Below are positions 1-11,404 of a DNA stretch of 64,000 nt, one piece after another. The notes under the pieces were generated by a model. That model was not told the DNA's origin. It was given only the letters and a program-made list of their open reading frames with translations, and did not search any database. Position 1 is the first letter of the stretch, and every line of letters begins with the position of its first letter. The position numbers and the translations under genes are program-made. Source of the stretch: Chrysoporthe austroafricana (Eukaryota; Ascomycota; Sordariomycetes; Diaporthales; Cryphonectriaceae); NCBI GenBank assembly GCA_001051155.2, contig JYIP02000002.1, positions 3,355,583 to 3,419,582 on the forward strand, read 5' to 3'.

Positions 1-1
1 C

Positions 2-544
2 GCTGTCATTGTGAACCCAGAACAGGACGAGGAACACGATAACGATGGGGAAAGAGAAGATGAGCCCTCATCTATTTTCGACAAGGGAAAGGAGAGAGCG
101 GGGTCGAAGCCGGTTGATATATCAGATGATGGTCTCCCTGAGAGCAGGGACGAGGCCGAGAAGGAAGACAAGGGAAAGCAGCTCGAGGAAGCGGCACCAC
201 TACTGCGCGAGCAGAGAAGCTTCGAGAGCGCGAGCAATGAGAAGGCAGCACAAGTCGAGACCGGGGCCCGGCTGCACGAGCAGACGAGCTTCGAGAGCGC
301 GACCAACGAGAAGGTGAGGCAGGACGAGCGCAAGGCCCGGCTGCTCGAGGTGCCGCAGCCGCGCACCAGCGAGGACTCTTACTCGCCCAGGAGGAGCTTC
401 TCGCCGGGCGTGCCGATGCAGGCCGAGGAGGTCCGGTTCGAGAGGAGGCGCACCAGGGTCCTGGACCTGGTCGAGAGCTTCGAGCAGCGGAGCAGGAGCA
501 ACAGCCCGACCAAGGACAGGCTGACCCCGGAGCGCTCATGGTGA
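2..544 (+). CDS. 3' end of an unknown charged, disordered protein (partial)
   Basis: An open frame enters from the left edge and ends at a TGA at 542-544, so only the last 180 codons or so are visible. The product is very rich in E, K, R, S and D and looks intrinsically disordered. It carries a diverged internal repeat (LREQRSFESASNEK followed about 30 residues later by LHEQTSFESATNEK) and several SP/SPTK-type sites near the C-terminus (YSPRRSFSP, NSPTK) that could be phosphorylated. No membrane segment or catalytic motif is visible. The first ATG-like codon in frame is a GTG, so the true start lies outside the window. I do not recognise the family. Confidence 0.6.
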   Translation, partial: AVIVNPEQDEEHDNDGEREDEPSSIFDKGKERAGSKPVDISDDGLPESRDEAEKEDKGKQLEEAAPLLREQRSFESASNEKAAQVETGARLHEQTSFESATNEKVRQDERKARLLEVPQPRTSEDSYSPRRSFSPGVPMQAEEVRFERRRTRVLDLVESFEQRSRSNSPTKDRLTPERSW

Positions 545-1675
545 GATGGTACTCCGGAGGCGCGCTTACATCGGGGTTTGCGCCTGGGTCCTCTGCATGC
601 GGCATAAGTAGTTTTATGGAGCATAGGATACTCGCCCGCGGACACTGGGGCCAGCAGGCATACGTACAAGACGTCGAAATATATCGGCCTGGGAGGACGT
701 TCTGCTATACGCGGTGTCACAAGAAGGGGCTCGGGAGTATTAGGAATACCCGGGCATTTGTAGATGGGCATTGCCATCTCTTGTTTCGATAGGAATCAGG
801 CGTTACTTGAAATCCATATACATCTTCAACACCAGCCCCCTCCCCAACTCGTCTCTTCGGTTAAGGCCTGTTTTGTTTATGCAGTTGATATCTGCTTTGC
901 CCTGGTCAATGTGGACACAACAGCCAGGCTTGCTCCTATAATAATTGCTTGCCAGCGAGGATGGAAAATTGCACACATTTGTGCAGTGGCCATGTCCACT
1001 AGGACCACCACCTGCACCACAGCTACTGAGGGATGAATACTTGTTGAACGCATAACCTCGAGTCCATACCATTGATACTGCCATGCTGATGTCATTGCCC
1101 GTGAGAAACAACCTCTCAAGTCCCGTCCTAGACCCCCAAATGTACTGTATTACATAGCTGTCTAAGGGATGAGACCTGAGTATAGTTACAGTCAGTCCTT
1201 AGGCGAGATAAGTGCACGAGTAAAGTAAGCAGCTACCGAGACCCTTTGGTATTCGTTTACAGAATGAGTGACAAGTACATTGTAAGAGTGATCTGAAACC
1301 TCATCCAAGAAGTACCTCGACTGCTGCACAATAGGTGTCGTTTGTCGTAGCACTTAGCTGTGCAACTTGGAAGATAGGCGAGATGCGTTCAGGGTGAAGC
1401 CCCAAGGGCTAACAATCCCCCCGCTTACCTAAAGTGGCCCCCTGCCCCGCAGTGCTGTCACAGGCCGAACAAGCTCCTATTAGGCTGCTGCTCCAGGAGC
1501 TGCTCCCCCTTCCGACGCCTCTTTTCCAGCGCCGTCCAGGTCTACCGTGTCTGCATCTGCATTGCATTCTTGTTGTCGAGACAGCAAGGCACTCGTCGCT
1601 CATTCCAACTTCCCAGAACAATCCCACCACACCGCCAAGCTGGAAGAATTCATTGAGCATCAGGCCGAAATCACG
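545..1675. other. Intergenic region, 1.1 kb
   Basis: This holds the 3' flank of the left-edge gene and the upstream region of the BAR-domain gene. No convincing gene was found. The only unusual item is a minus-strand open stretch at 803-1111 with six cysteines (see findings). Pyrimidine-rich sequence at about 1480-1660 just before the GVP36 start fits a fungal promoter or 5' UTR. Confidence 0.5.
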
Positions 1676-3015
1676 ATGGATAACTTCAAGAATTTCGGTA
1701 ATCGCCTCAGGTAAGCGCAGAAACAGATACAACTCGAGTCATCCGCCGGCCTGAGAGGGCCATGCGACACAGAACTGGATAGCTGACGACGACTGCCCTG
1801 CCAGCGGCTTCGGGGCACAGATCACCCCATTCGCCTCCCGTACTTTTCAGTACACCAAGGAGCAGCTGGGCCAGGCTGAGGACAAGGTGAGTGTCAATAG
1901 GAAGATGGGATTCAAAAGAACGCACGTGCTGATCCGCGCTCCGAAAACAGACACAGCTCCCTCCCGACTACATCGACCTGGAGAAGCGCGTCGATGCCCT
2001 CAAGCAGGTCCACCAGAAGATGCTGGCTGTGACGTGAGTGCCGTACCGCATCCAGGGTCAGGCGACATGCCGCTGACATTATCCTCTCTTATCAGCAACC
2101 AGTACTCTTCCGAGGCCTACGACTACCCGCGCAACATCAACGAGACGTTCCAGGACCTCGGCCGCACGGTGAGCGAGAAGGTCCAGCTGCTCTCCACCGC
2201 CACGTCCCCGGCCGAGGCTCAGGCCGCCCTGACCGCCCCTCCCTCCGCGAAGCCCCAGCCCAAGACCTTCGCCCATGCCATCGCCCGTGCCTCCCTGGCT
2301 AGCAGCCAGCTCCTGCACCAGCAGCACACCGGGGCCGGCGAGGACCCCCTGGCCACCGCGCTCGAGAAGTTCGCCCTGGCGGAGGAGCGCGTCGGCGAGG
2401 CCCGGCTGGCGCAGGATGCGCAGATCCAGAGCCGGTACCTGGCCGGGTGGAACACCACCCTGAACACGAACATCATGTTCGCCACGCGTGCGCGCAAGGG
2501 CGTCGAGAAGGCGCGTCTGACGTTGGACGCCGCCAAGACCAGGGCGAAGGGCGCCACGTGGAAGCTCCCCGTGCCGGCGGTCGCGGCCGCGCAGAGCCCC
2601 CGGGAGGGTGCGCACGAAGAGGAGATCAGCCCTGAGGCGCAGGAGGAGATCGAGAAGGCCGAGGACGAGTTCGTGACGCAGACCGAAGAGGCCGTTGGTG
2701 TGATGAAGAACGTGAGCCGTCCCCTGCGCCGCAGTACACCTGATGATGACCGCCTTGCTGACCACGGGCACAGGTTCTCGACACCCCCGAGCCGCTCCGC
2801 AACCTTGCTGAGCTCATCTCGGCCCAGATGGAGTACCACAAGAAGGCCTACGAGATCCTCAGCGAGCTTGCACCTACCATCGAGGGTCTGCAGGTGGAGC
2901 AGGAGGCAAGTCGCGCATCGGCGTATTCGTTGCCCTGAAAGCTGTTCGACAAGACTGACATTCGATTGTCATGAAATAGGCCAGCTACCGAAAGAGCCGT
3001 GAGACCACTTCCTAG
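1676..3015 (+). CDS. GVP36: GVP36-type BAR-domain protein, six exons
   Basis: Exons 1676-1710, 1805-1886, 1951-2033, 2096-2711, 2774-2905 and 2980-3015 join in frame to about 327 aa, close to the 326 aa of yeast Gvp36. The family binds and bends membranes at the Golgi and in endocytosis through an all-helical BAR dimer. The diagnostic stretches are the start MDNFKNFGNRLS, FQYTKEQLGQAEDK, DYIDLEKRVDALK, YDYPRNINETFQDLGR, LTAPPSAKPQPKTF and the closing helix MEYHKKAYEILSEL. The last intron (2906-2979) starts with GC rather than GT (GCAAGT donor); it is needed to reach the short final exon ASYRKSRETTS. The ATG at 1676 was chosen because it opens the conserved N-terminus. Family assignment is firm; the membrane role is taken from the family. 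Confidence 0.85.
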
Positions 3016-3541
3016 ATGGACCACGCGGAAGATCATGAGTGATGGGGGGTGTTGGAAGTCTTCAGCAGTAGTGGGGGGTAATGATAGAACTCGAAAACAG
3101 CTCGATCAGGAGGAGCTTTGACGTGTACGAAGCGAGGGTCGGCAGCCAAGGGGTGAAATGGCAGGACGCTTGATTCTATTCCCTAACACTTTGAACACCT
3201 GCTATGCACGAAGTTTCGGGCAGTACTTGACGTCATTTTCTCGAGGGGTTTTCTTAGGATGATCATTCTTCGATATCGTCTCTACTTTTCTTTCCTTGAC
3301 TTGAAATGATAGACGTCTTCCTGAATCGCATGCATCCTGGGTGAGGGCTGAGGCGTTCTCGGCCGTTGCGCAGCGAGAACCTAGGGTGGTCCGTGCGTTT
3401 TGCATCTGTACCAGTGACGCGGGACCTGCAATCAGGCGCCAGTATGGCTGCAGCTTCAAGCTCTCGACCAAACAACCCTCTTCCAATGCAGTAGCACGAC
3501 GATCCCTCCTCCTTCTCTCCTACACGCACAACGCCGGAAAT
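3016..3541. other. Intergenic region between GVP36 and LSM4
   Basis: About 530 bp separate two genes in the same direction. It holds the GVP36 3' UTR and the LSM4 promoter. A pyrimidine-rich run at about 3500-3530 lies just upstream of the LSM4 start. No gene seen. Confidence 0.5.
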
Positions 3542-4135
3542 ATGGTGGGTCACGTTCCGTCCAGATTCGCGCCGCACACGAACTAATACCTTTCGCGATC
3601 GCAGTTACCGCTAGGCCTCCTCAACGCCGCCCAAGGGCACCCGATGCTCGTCGAGCTCAAGAATGGCGAGACCCTCAACGGCCACCTGGTCAACTGCGAC
3701 ACGTGGATGAACCTGACCCTCAAGGAGGTCATACAAACGAGCGCTGTATGTCGCCGACCTCGCTGCGCGACGCTGTTCTTTGGCCCCACAAACGAGCGGG
3801 ATGGCTGACGGTGGACTGCTGGACAGGAAGGCGACAAGTTCGTGCGGTTGACGGAGGCTTATGTCAAGGGGAACAACGTATGTATTTTTCCTGGTCGGGA
3901 GGCGCGAGGGGTGGTTGTGGGTTTGCTGACTGGGGGTTGCTGGCAGATCAAATACCTACGAGTCCCGGACGAGATCATCGACATCGTCAAGGAGCAGCAG
4001 CAGAACCACCAGCAGGGCGGCTTCCGGGGTGGCCGGGGCGGTGGACAGAGGGGCGAACACAGTGGAAGGGGCGGTGACCGGGGCGGAAGGGGCAGAGGGC
4101 AGAGAGGTGGACGGGGCCGTGGAAGAGGCGCCTGA
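3542..4135 (+). CDS. LSM4: U6 snRNA-associated Sm-like protein LSm4
   Basis: Exons are 3542-3544 (only the ATG), 3605-3745, 3827-3877 and 3947-4135, giving 127 aa. LSm4 is a subunit of the LSm2-8 ring on U6 snRNA and of the cytoplasmic LSm1-7 decapping complex. The Sm1 motif ([29 protein letters not shown]) and Sm2 motif ([15 protein letters not shown]) are complete. They are followed by the RGG-rich tail typical of LSm4 ([19 protein letters not shown]), which in other species binds RNA and promotes P-body assembly. The first exon is a single codon: [11 protein letters not shown] is created only by splicing the intron 3545-3604. The other introns also fall between codons. Assignment is very secure. 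Confidence 0.92.
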
Positions 4136-4758
4136 GCTGCCGCGGACGTCATGCGGCTGGATCTGAAAGGAATAAGGCGAGTACCACAATGATACCCGGG
4201 GTCCTAATGCCGGAGGAGAAGACGGAGCGGCGCGCTCTCGGCGAGGACGCCGCAAGAGGGCCTCCATGAAGAAGTCAAGGCGTTAACAGCATAGGCCAGG
4301 GCGTCGAGAGCAGGAATTTGGCTATGCGGCTGGCCGGGATATTAGGACCGGGCGGCTCTTGTTCGTCCCATACAAATGCTGCTCATATGATACGGGCGCG
4401 GGCATGGTATTGCAGCCAGTCTTCAAGGCATATCACCAGCATACCGCCCTCAAATCGAGAAGAATTCTTCTCACTCTGAATCTCGCACATGCCACTTCGT
4501 CGTAGTTTCCCTTGACTAGTCACCTTTCACTTTCCTCTGACCTTATAAGGGACGGCTCCAGAAACATAATTTAAAATTGATCATATTGAACGGCGACATC
4601 GTCCCCATTATTGCGAGTCTTTGGGTTGGTGGGGGGGGGGTGGGAGGTGTGGTTCGCAGACAGGGATTTGAGCCGTACTTAGCCTGAGTAGCTAAAGAGC
4701 TTCAAACTGCTCGTCCTGAAAACTTTCGACGACTTTTCCCCTACGCGACGGCAAATCC
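4136..4758. other. Intergenic region, 620 bp
   Basis: LSM4 3' flank and PPR gene promoter. It contains a short G-run at about 4631-4640 and no ORF with coding character. Confidence 0.5.
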
Positions 4759-6966
4759 ATGTCTGGCGCGCGCATTACCATCGATGGGCTATGGCGTTGC
4801 CTATGTCCTTCAATCGATGCCGTGACATTCAGGAGAGCAGTTTCTGCGCCATGTTCGCCTGGACTGGCGCGCACATGCCCCTCGAAGGACAGGAATCACG
4901 CCCAAAGCCGAGCACGAACTCGACCACTACACACGACGGTTCGGCGATGTCAGGATGGCGCACAGCCTGAGAAGGATCCATTCTCTGCTATTGTAGATGC
5001 AGAAGCACAGAGACGGCAAAGCAAAACATCCGGGACGGGTGGTGCCGCGGACGAGTCTGCAGCGTGGAGCGACGATACAGAGGCTGGAACCAAGCGAGAG
5101 AGCCCTACCCAGGCGGGCCCGACCAAGAATGATCCGACTTCACCGAAGCGCCCAGGATCGCTGCCACGGCGGCGTGAGCCAAAAGGACTACCGAATTCGC
5201 GGGTTGAGAGGGTGCCTGAAGGGACTTTGTCAGCTACGATCCGTCGTGATCGTATCCCGAAGCGCATGCGCGGTACGATCGTCGAGAAGCTCATATACAT
5301 GAAGCCGCCCTACACGGATTTCCCGCCCAAAGTCACCCATGAGAACATATACGAAGCACTTCGGGCCACGCGACAGCTCCCGCGGCCGGGGATGAGGCGC
5401 GTCACCGCAGCCCTGATCAAGCACCTGCTGGCTGACGGTGTCGCGCCAAACACCTTTCTCTACGAGACAATGCTCATCCAACATGCCTTGACCGACGGCT
5501 CTGCAGATGTGGTCCGGAAACTACTCAAGGAGATGCGGCAAAAGAAGATCCCGTGGTCGTCGACTGCATACCACAGCGCTATTCGTGTATGTCTGCCCTA
5601 CCTCTTATCGGATCGTCAAGTCACTGACCAGAGCATTCATTGGGATTTCTAGGCATTAGCGATCCACCCTGACTACCTCCTTCGAAACGATGTGATACGA
5701 GAGATGAAGGAAAGGTGGATAGAAATACTCCCGAAAGGCCACCGATACATCGCGCTGGGGCTGCTTCGAGATGAGCAGTATGAGCTCGCACTGGAAAAGC
5801 TGCAGGATATGATTCGTAACGGCATAATAGTAGAGCCGTGGGTGCTCGACATCTTCACCTACGTTTTCGCTAAACTTGGATTCACCGACGATGCTCTGCA
5901 GATCGTGCGGTACAGGCTCGACCGGAACCTTCACGTGCCCGTCAACGTCTGGTACTTCCTGCTCGACGTATGCAGCAAGAGCCAGAACCACGAGGCAACT
6001 ACATATATCTGGAACCGCGCAGTTCAACCTGGGCTTGTCAACCCGTCGGACGGAATCGCACTCAATGTCCTGAATATGGCTGCAGCGTACGGTGACACGG
6101 AGCTTGCTACTCGAGTCATCCAGTATCTAGCGTCACGCGGAACAAGGCTGGGTCGACCACATTACGAAGCTCTTGCCGATGCGTACAATGTTCAAGGAAA
6201 CATGGAGAGGGCTATCGAGACTTACTGCATAATGGATGGCGCCGGCGCAGAAGTCAATCAGTCTACGACCGGCTCGTTACGTCAAGCACTCCGACGCAAT
6301 CCAGCCTTAATCGACCAGGCCGTCCAGGCCATGACCGAGCTGAAGTTAAAATACAACGTGCCGATCGGGATCTTTAACGCAGTGCTGAACGAGATGGCCA
6401 GGTCGGAGGCGGAGACCCCCGAAGAGGCCTTCGATAAGGCCCTCGATTTATATCGCCGCATACGCGAATTCGTGCCGTCTAACCCCAACATGGAGACGTT
6501 CAGAAACCTGCTCTGGAAATGCACCAACCCGGACATCGCCCAGTTCTTAGCTGGCGAAATGGTCCATTTCAAGGTCCGCAAGAACCTGTCCATCTGGGAG
6601 CTGATGTTCAAGATCCATGTCGAGCATCACGGGCCAACGCACAGGGTCAAGGAATACTTCTTCAGTATCGCGCAGCACTTTAGGAAGAGCTACTTGCCGG
6701 AAAGCCGGAAACGGCAGGCTATGATGGACCTGTCAGTCCAGCTCGTCAAGAGGCTGATCGCGGAGAGAGATCCCGAGGCCTGGCGGATCTTGGATATCTG
6801 CAAGAAATATGGTCTTGAGGAGGACACAATCAGAGCATTGCGCGAGGAGGTCGAGGCTGGCAAGATTCAAGTACGCGATGCTGCGACGCATACTGAGACC
6901 GAGACAGAGATAGAGACGCAGGACGCTGACAAACAGACCGCGGAGGACACGCCCGCGACTGGTTGA
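4759..6966 (+). CDS. Mitochondrial pentatricopeptide-repeat (PPR) protein
   Basis: Exons 4759-5586 and 5653-6966 (intron GTATGT...TTCTAG) give 713 aa. The N-terminus is rich in R, S and A with almost no acid and contains RPLHTTVRR near residue 55, a common pattern of fungal mitochondrial presequences. A low-complexity linker follows. From about residue 200 the protein is a run of helical hairpins of PPR type, for example LRATRQLPRPGMRRVTAALI, PNTFLYETMLIQHALTDG, WVLDIFTYVFAKLGFTDDAL, NVWYFLLDVCSKSQNHEA and HYEALADAYNVQGNMERA. Such proteins bind mitochondrial RNA and control its processing or translation. I cannot say which transcript or which yeast counterpart. The tail (TETETEIETQDADK) is acidic and repetitive. 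Start chosen as the first ATG of the exon giving the presequence. Confidence 0.8.
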
Positions 6967-8040
6967 CGCAATGCCACCTTATCATCGGCGTTAAGCCATC
7001 GGGGGAGAGGGACAAGGCTGCGCTAGCAAGGCTGACGATGATAAGGCTTAGCTTGTCAATCCTGCAATCTCGGCGAGAGGACTCATCCTCTCTTCACACA
7101 CACACGCAAGGCGTAACGAATCCTGCAGTTGCATCCTGTCGCATTCGGCCATCATTCTAGCACAAAACTAAATTTTGTATGCGTCGCTGACTACTTAGTG
7201 CCATCGCATCTCACAAATCAAGATCAATTTCTAAGCTGCGCGATGACGCATTTTGGATATCGTCCAATGGGATAAGCTACCGAGCACCTAACGCCCTTGG
7301 GGTCTGAGCTACTACTCTGGTACCTCTTAGCAGGTTGCTGATGAAGGCACCTCAAAACAGTCAACGCCAAGCAAATCCGATCGAAGGTTCACTAATCGCC
7401 ATCGGCGTTCCCTGAGGCCCAGGTCTGTTAGATCGTCACCGCGTCTGTCAGCAAAAATATGAGTGAAAGTCTGGCTGCCGATAACCAGATCTCATTGTCG
7501 GTGACTTGGCGAGGCTAGTGTCTCTGGGATCCTTCAATAGCACATCCCATGCTAGGTTCTCGATCCTCAGCAAGGACAAGCCCTCTTGTATACTGACACT
7601 GCTTTGTCTACGACGTCTTCCAAAGCCATCTCCACGACTCGCATCTCGGACTGGCTGTACTCGCTTGGTAATGCTCGCTGCAAAAGTTCATCCGTCGAAT
7701 ATCAAAGATGGTCGTAAGCTACGTTAATTCCGCCAGCACCGTTAGTAAACAAAGGCCCAGAGAGCGCGGCCGCCCACATATGCAATCCCCGTCGCCGGGA
7801 AATCATAGTGTGATACTATTGCTGGGACGACATATAAGTATTCTGCCTCTTTCCCTTTCAATGTGGGCTATGAGTGCATCGATAGCACCCGCAAGTGTCT
7901 TGTCAAACCTTCACGTCCTCGGCTTCTTTGAAGCCTCGAAGGATAGCACTATCTTCGTTACCCGTCGACATCACCTATCCTAGATACCCTACATACCCCA
8001 GGCTTGCTACACATATCTAAGCCCTCCAACCTCATACATA
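6967..8040. other. Intergenic region, 1.07 kb
   Basis: Between the PPR gene and the transporter. No ORF with family-like sequence or codon bias. A CA-rich stretch lies at 7098-7108. The last 100 bp before 8041 are CT-rich, as in fungal promoters. Confidence 0.45.
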
Positions 8041-9852
8041 ATGTCAAGTACCTTTCGGGATACCGTATTTGGCGGGATTATCCGCCTGATTACCAGGAAC
8101 AAAACCCTGAAGTATCCAGAAGAGGGACCAGATTTCAAGCTGCCAGAAACATGGGTCCAACTCATGAACGGCGAGACACCGGGTCAACCGCCCGCGCTCG
8201 GCAGCGTCCCTAGTTCGTCCTCCGAATCACCAGCGTCGGACGATGAAGAAAAGCAAGGGGAGCAGAGGGATGCACAGCTCTATGAGAGGGCTGGTGAGCG
8301 GGCGGATTTGGGCCTTCACCGGACCAAGAGCAGGGAAGAAACGGTGCCATACACCCAGGACCGCCTCGAGGTTGATGAGATGCATGAGCTGGACAAGACA
8401 AAGTCAATACCCATTGTGCCGCGGAGGACGAAAGACGGTGCGATCCTGGTGGACTGGTACTATTCCGACGACCCTGAGAACCCACAGAACTGGTCCAACC
8501 TGCACCGTGCTCTGGTCACCACCATCATCTGCCTTTACACTTTCGTCGTATACACGTCTTCGGCCATATATACCACTTCTGAGGAAGGCGTTATGGAAGA
8601 ATTCGGCGTCGGCAAGACTAAGGCTGCACTTGGGCTGGCATTGTTCGTGCTGGGCTACGGGACTGGACCTCTCGTCTTCAGCCCGCTTTCCGAGGTCCCG
8701 GCCGTCGGCAGGAACCCTGTCTATGTGGTCACTATGTTCCTGTACACCATTGTGTCGATCCCGACAGCACTGGTGGGCAACTACCCAGGTCTCATGGTCC
8801 TGCGTTTTCTCCAGGGCTTCTTCGGTTCGCCCTGTCTCGCCTCAGGCGGCGCCTCCGTCGGCGATATGTATAGCATGTTGAGCCTCCCCTACGCTATGGT
8901 AGCCTGGGTCAGCTCAGCATACATGGGCCCGGCCTTAGGACCTCTGCTTAGTGGGTTCAGTGTCCCGGTAATGGGGTGGCGCTGGTCCCTGCTCGAAATC
9001 ATCTGGGCCGCGAGCCCGATCTTCCTGGTCATGTTCTTCCTGCTGCCGGAGACCAGCGCGCCCACCATCCTGCTCCGCCGCGCCCAGCGACTGCGCAAGC
9101 TGACGGGTGACGCGCGCTTCATGTCGCAGAGTGAGATCGACCAGCGGAACATGAAGGCCTCGGCCGTCCTCGTCGATGCGCTCATCAAGCCGCTTGAGAT
9201 CACCATTAAGGACCCCGCAATCCTATTTGTGCAAGTCTATACGGCCATCATCTACGGTATTTACTACAGCTTCTTTGAGGTCTTCCCGCTCGTCTACCCT
9301 GTGTACTACGGCATGTCACCTGGCCAGATCGGGCTCGTCTTCCTGTGCGTCCTGGTGGCCTGTATCATCGGCATCGCGACCTACGTCAGCTACATCTACT
9401 TCTACATAAACCCCCGCATCCGCGCCAAGGGCTGGCCCGTCCAGGAGAACCGCCTCATCCCAGCGCTCTTCGCGTCCTTCGGCCCGACTATCGGCCTGTT
9501 CATCTTCGCGTGGACGGCGGCGCCGCAGTTCCCGTGGATCGCGCCCACCATCGGCATCACGGTGTACGGCGCGACCGTCTTCGTGGTGATGCAGTGCCTC
9601 TTCGTCTACATCCCCATCAGCTACCCGCAGTACGCGGCCTCCCTCTTCGCCGGCAACGACTTCTTCCGCAGCGCCATGGCCTGCGGCAGTATCCTGTTCG
9701 CCGGCCCGCTGTACGGCAACCTGGGCGTGGCGAGGGGGACGAGCCTGCTCGGCGGCCTGAGCACCATTGGAATCATCGGCATCTTCTTGCTGTACATCTA
9801 TGGCGCGAGGCTGAGGGCGTTGAGCAAATTTGCTGTGTCTTCTGATGAGTGA
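8041..9852 (+). CDS. DHA1-family MFS drug/polyamine efflux transporter
   Basis: A single-exon 603-aa protein. The hydrophilic N-terminal 140 residues lead to the DDPENPQNW signature (about residue 142) that precedes TM1 in fungal DHA1 pumps of the FLR1/TPO/FLU1 group. Twelve hydrophobic segments follow. The loop after TM2 has SPLSEVPAVGRNPVY (motif A-like), and TM5 carries GPALGPLLSG, the antiporter motif C of drug:H+ exporters. The central loop (LRRAQRLRKLTG) is basic. These pumps sit in the plasma membrane and export azoles, polyamines or toxins using the proton gradient; the substrate here cannot be read from sequence. No secondary-metabolite genes lie beside it, so a general resistance role is the simplest inference. 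Confidence 0.85.
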   Translation: MSSTFRDTVFGGIIRLITRNKTLKYPEEGPDFKLPETWVQLMNGETPGQPPALGSVPSSSSESPASDDEEKQGEQRDAQLYERAGERADLGLHRTKSREETVPYTQDRLEVDEMHELDKTKSIPIVPRRTKDGAILVDWYYSDDPENPQNWSNLHRALVTTIICLYTFVVYTSSAIYTTSEEGVMEEFGVGKTKAALGLALFVLGYGTGPLVFSPLSEVPAVGRNPVYVVTMFLYTIVSIPTALVGNYPGLMVLRFLQGFFGSPCLASGGASVGDMYSMLSLPYAMVAWVSSAYMGPALGPLLSGFSVPVMGWRWSLLEIIWAASPIFLVMFFLLPETSAPTILLRRAQRLRKLTGDARFMSQSEIDQRNMKASAVLVDALIKPLEITIKDPAILFVQVYTAIIYGIYYSFFEVFPLVYPVYYGMSPGQIGLVFLCVLVACIIGIATYVSYIYFYINPRIRAKGWPVQENRLIPALFASFGPTIGLFIFAWTAAPQFPWIAPTIGITVYGATVFVVMQCLFVYIPISYPQYAASLFAGNDFFRSAMACGSILFAGPLYGNLGVARGTSLLGGLSTIGIIGIFLLYIYGARLRALSKFAVSSDE

Positions 9853-11404
9853 TTGGGAGTTGGCCGCAAGACCAAAGAGATGTTTTGATATCTGCGGAAA
9901 ATGTTCGTTAGAGGTTGGGCCTGATAGAAAAATAGGAGCCTGGTGGCATTGGCTGGTCAGGATAGGATTATGGATATGTGATCGGTGATACCTTCTGGAT
10001 GTTTCTGTTTAGAAGCGTGTTGGACGCAAGGTCTTTGGGTCAGTAATTCGGTAGTTAGACGGCAATATAGCCCCGATGTATTGATCGGATGTTGCAACTT
10101 CTGCATCACAATGGGTTATACAGACTCACGAAAGCAGTACTAGGACTCGCCGGGCCACACTACCTGACTACTCCGGCCTGTTTGTGCCTTATTGCGTGCC
10201 CCTCACACCAGGAGCTCTATACTCGATGTTCACTCCTTTAATACGTTGAGCGCCTCTGAGTTTCAGTCGTCGACGTCAAGATTTTCGTCACTTGATTCTG
10301 CAGGCCGGAGTCCATAAAAACACTACAAGTGACCGGCCTGTTGCCAGAGGTCGGGGCAAGACTTGTGTTGCTCCCTTCAGTACTCTCTCCTTTACAATTG
10401 TCCCGTCGATCGGTATCCTGGGATATCTTCTCGCGAGATAGCCTGCCATGTATTTGAATGAAATTTCCAGATTCGTCGACGTATTATTCCCAATTCCCTC
10501 TAGGATGCGGGACTGTGGAGTCTATTTCAGCTCCGCAGATCAACGTTGCCTACGTGCTTAATTACCTAGATATGTAGGCCTATTTTGTCCTCAAAACCCG
10601 AGCACATGACTGCCGCGCGACCGTAGTCCAAATTGTCTGAGGAAAGTGCTTGATATCGACGTAGACGTCGCTTAGCCACGAGTCTCGGACGTTCTTATGA
10701 ATGAAGTGAAACACTAATTCCCGCCGTCGGGCCTCCCAGAACGAGTTCTAGACCGAATGCGAGAATCTAAGGAGGACGGCGGTACGGGCCTAAGGCTTCG
10801 GGTCCATACGAGCAATTGCCTTATTTCAAACTGCATTTGACTACGGTCTACCAAGTTGCCTCTGAGCCTGATTCCTATCTAGCATGGAAATAGAGCTCCG
10901 GAGAGATCTGCGCCTGATGCTCGATGCTCGACCGTTTGATCGACTCGTGCACCCTTCCGTACCTCCAGAAGACAAAAGCGCATCCCGACTCTATATCTAC
11001 AGAGGAATAGGCAAAATCCCCGAACGATTCATGGCCGCGCTAGTCTCATGGCGGATGCTGTCGGGATATAGATGGGGCCCAGGCTGAGACATCGTATTTG
11101 CGGCAGTTTCTTGGCCTGCGGTCCGATCAGTAGCCGCAAACTCATACCACGACAGAGAGTGACTGAGCTACTACCGCTATCGACGTTTGCGGCACTGATT
11201 CGGGGGATCGGAGATCACGGTCTCAACTTTTTCCATGTAGACCTGCCCGCCTTCAACGGCAATGAAGTTCCATGTGTGATCGTTCTAGACTATTCACTAC
11301 CTCCTCTCACACTCTAAGGGTTTGCCCTATATGCCTACCTCAAGACGGTTCTGGTATCTTCAGTTATTCACAAGCCGTGATTGTGGTTACCGTCGACAAC
11401 AAGA
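9853..11404. other. Intergenic region, 1.55 kb
   Basis: No supported gene. Several short frames (10884-11087, 11072-11317, 11272-11535) lack coding character. An imperfect palindrome-like stretch (ATATCGACGTAGACGTCG) lies near 10650. Confidence 0.4.

Noticed and set aside
2079..2839. Long minus-strand frames across GVP36
   Set aside because: Shadows of a GC-rich conserved exon; the plus strand has clear BAR-family homology.
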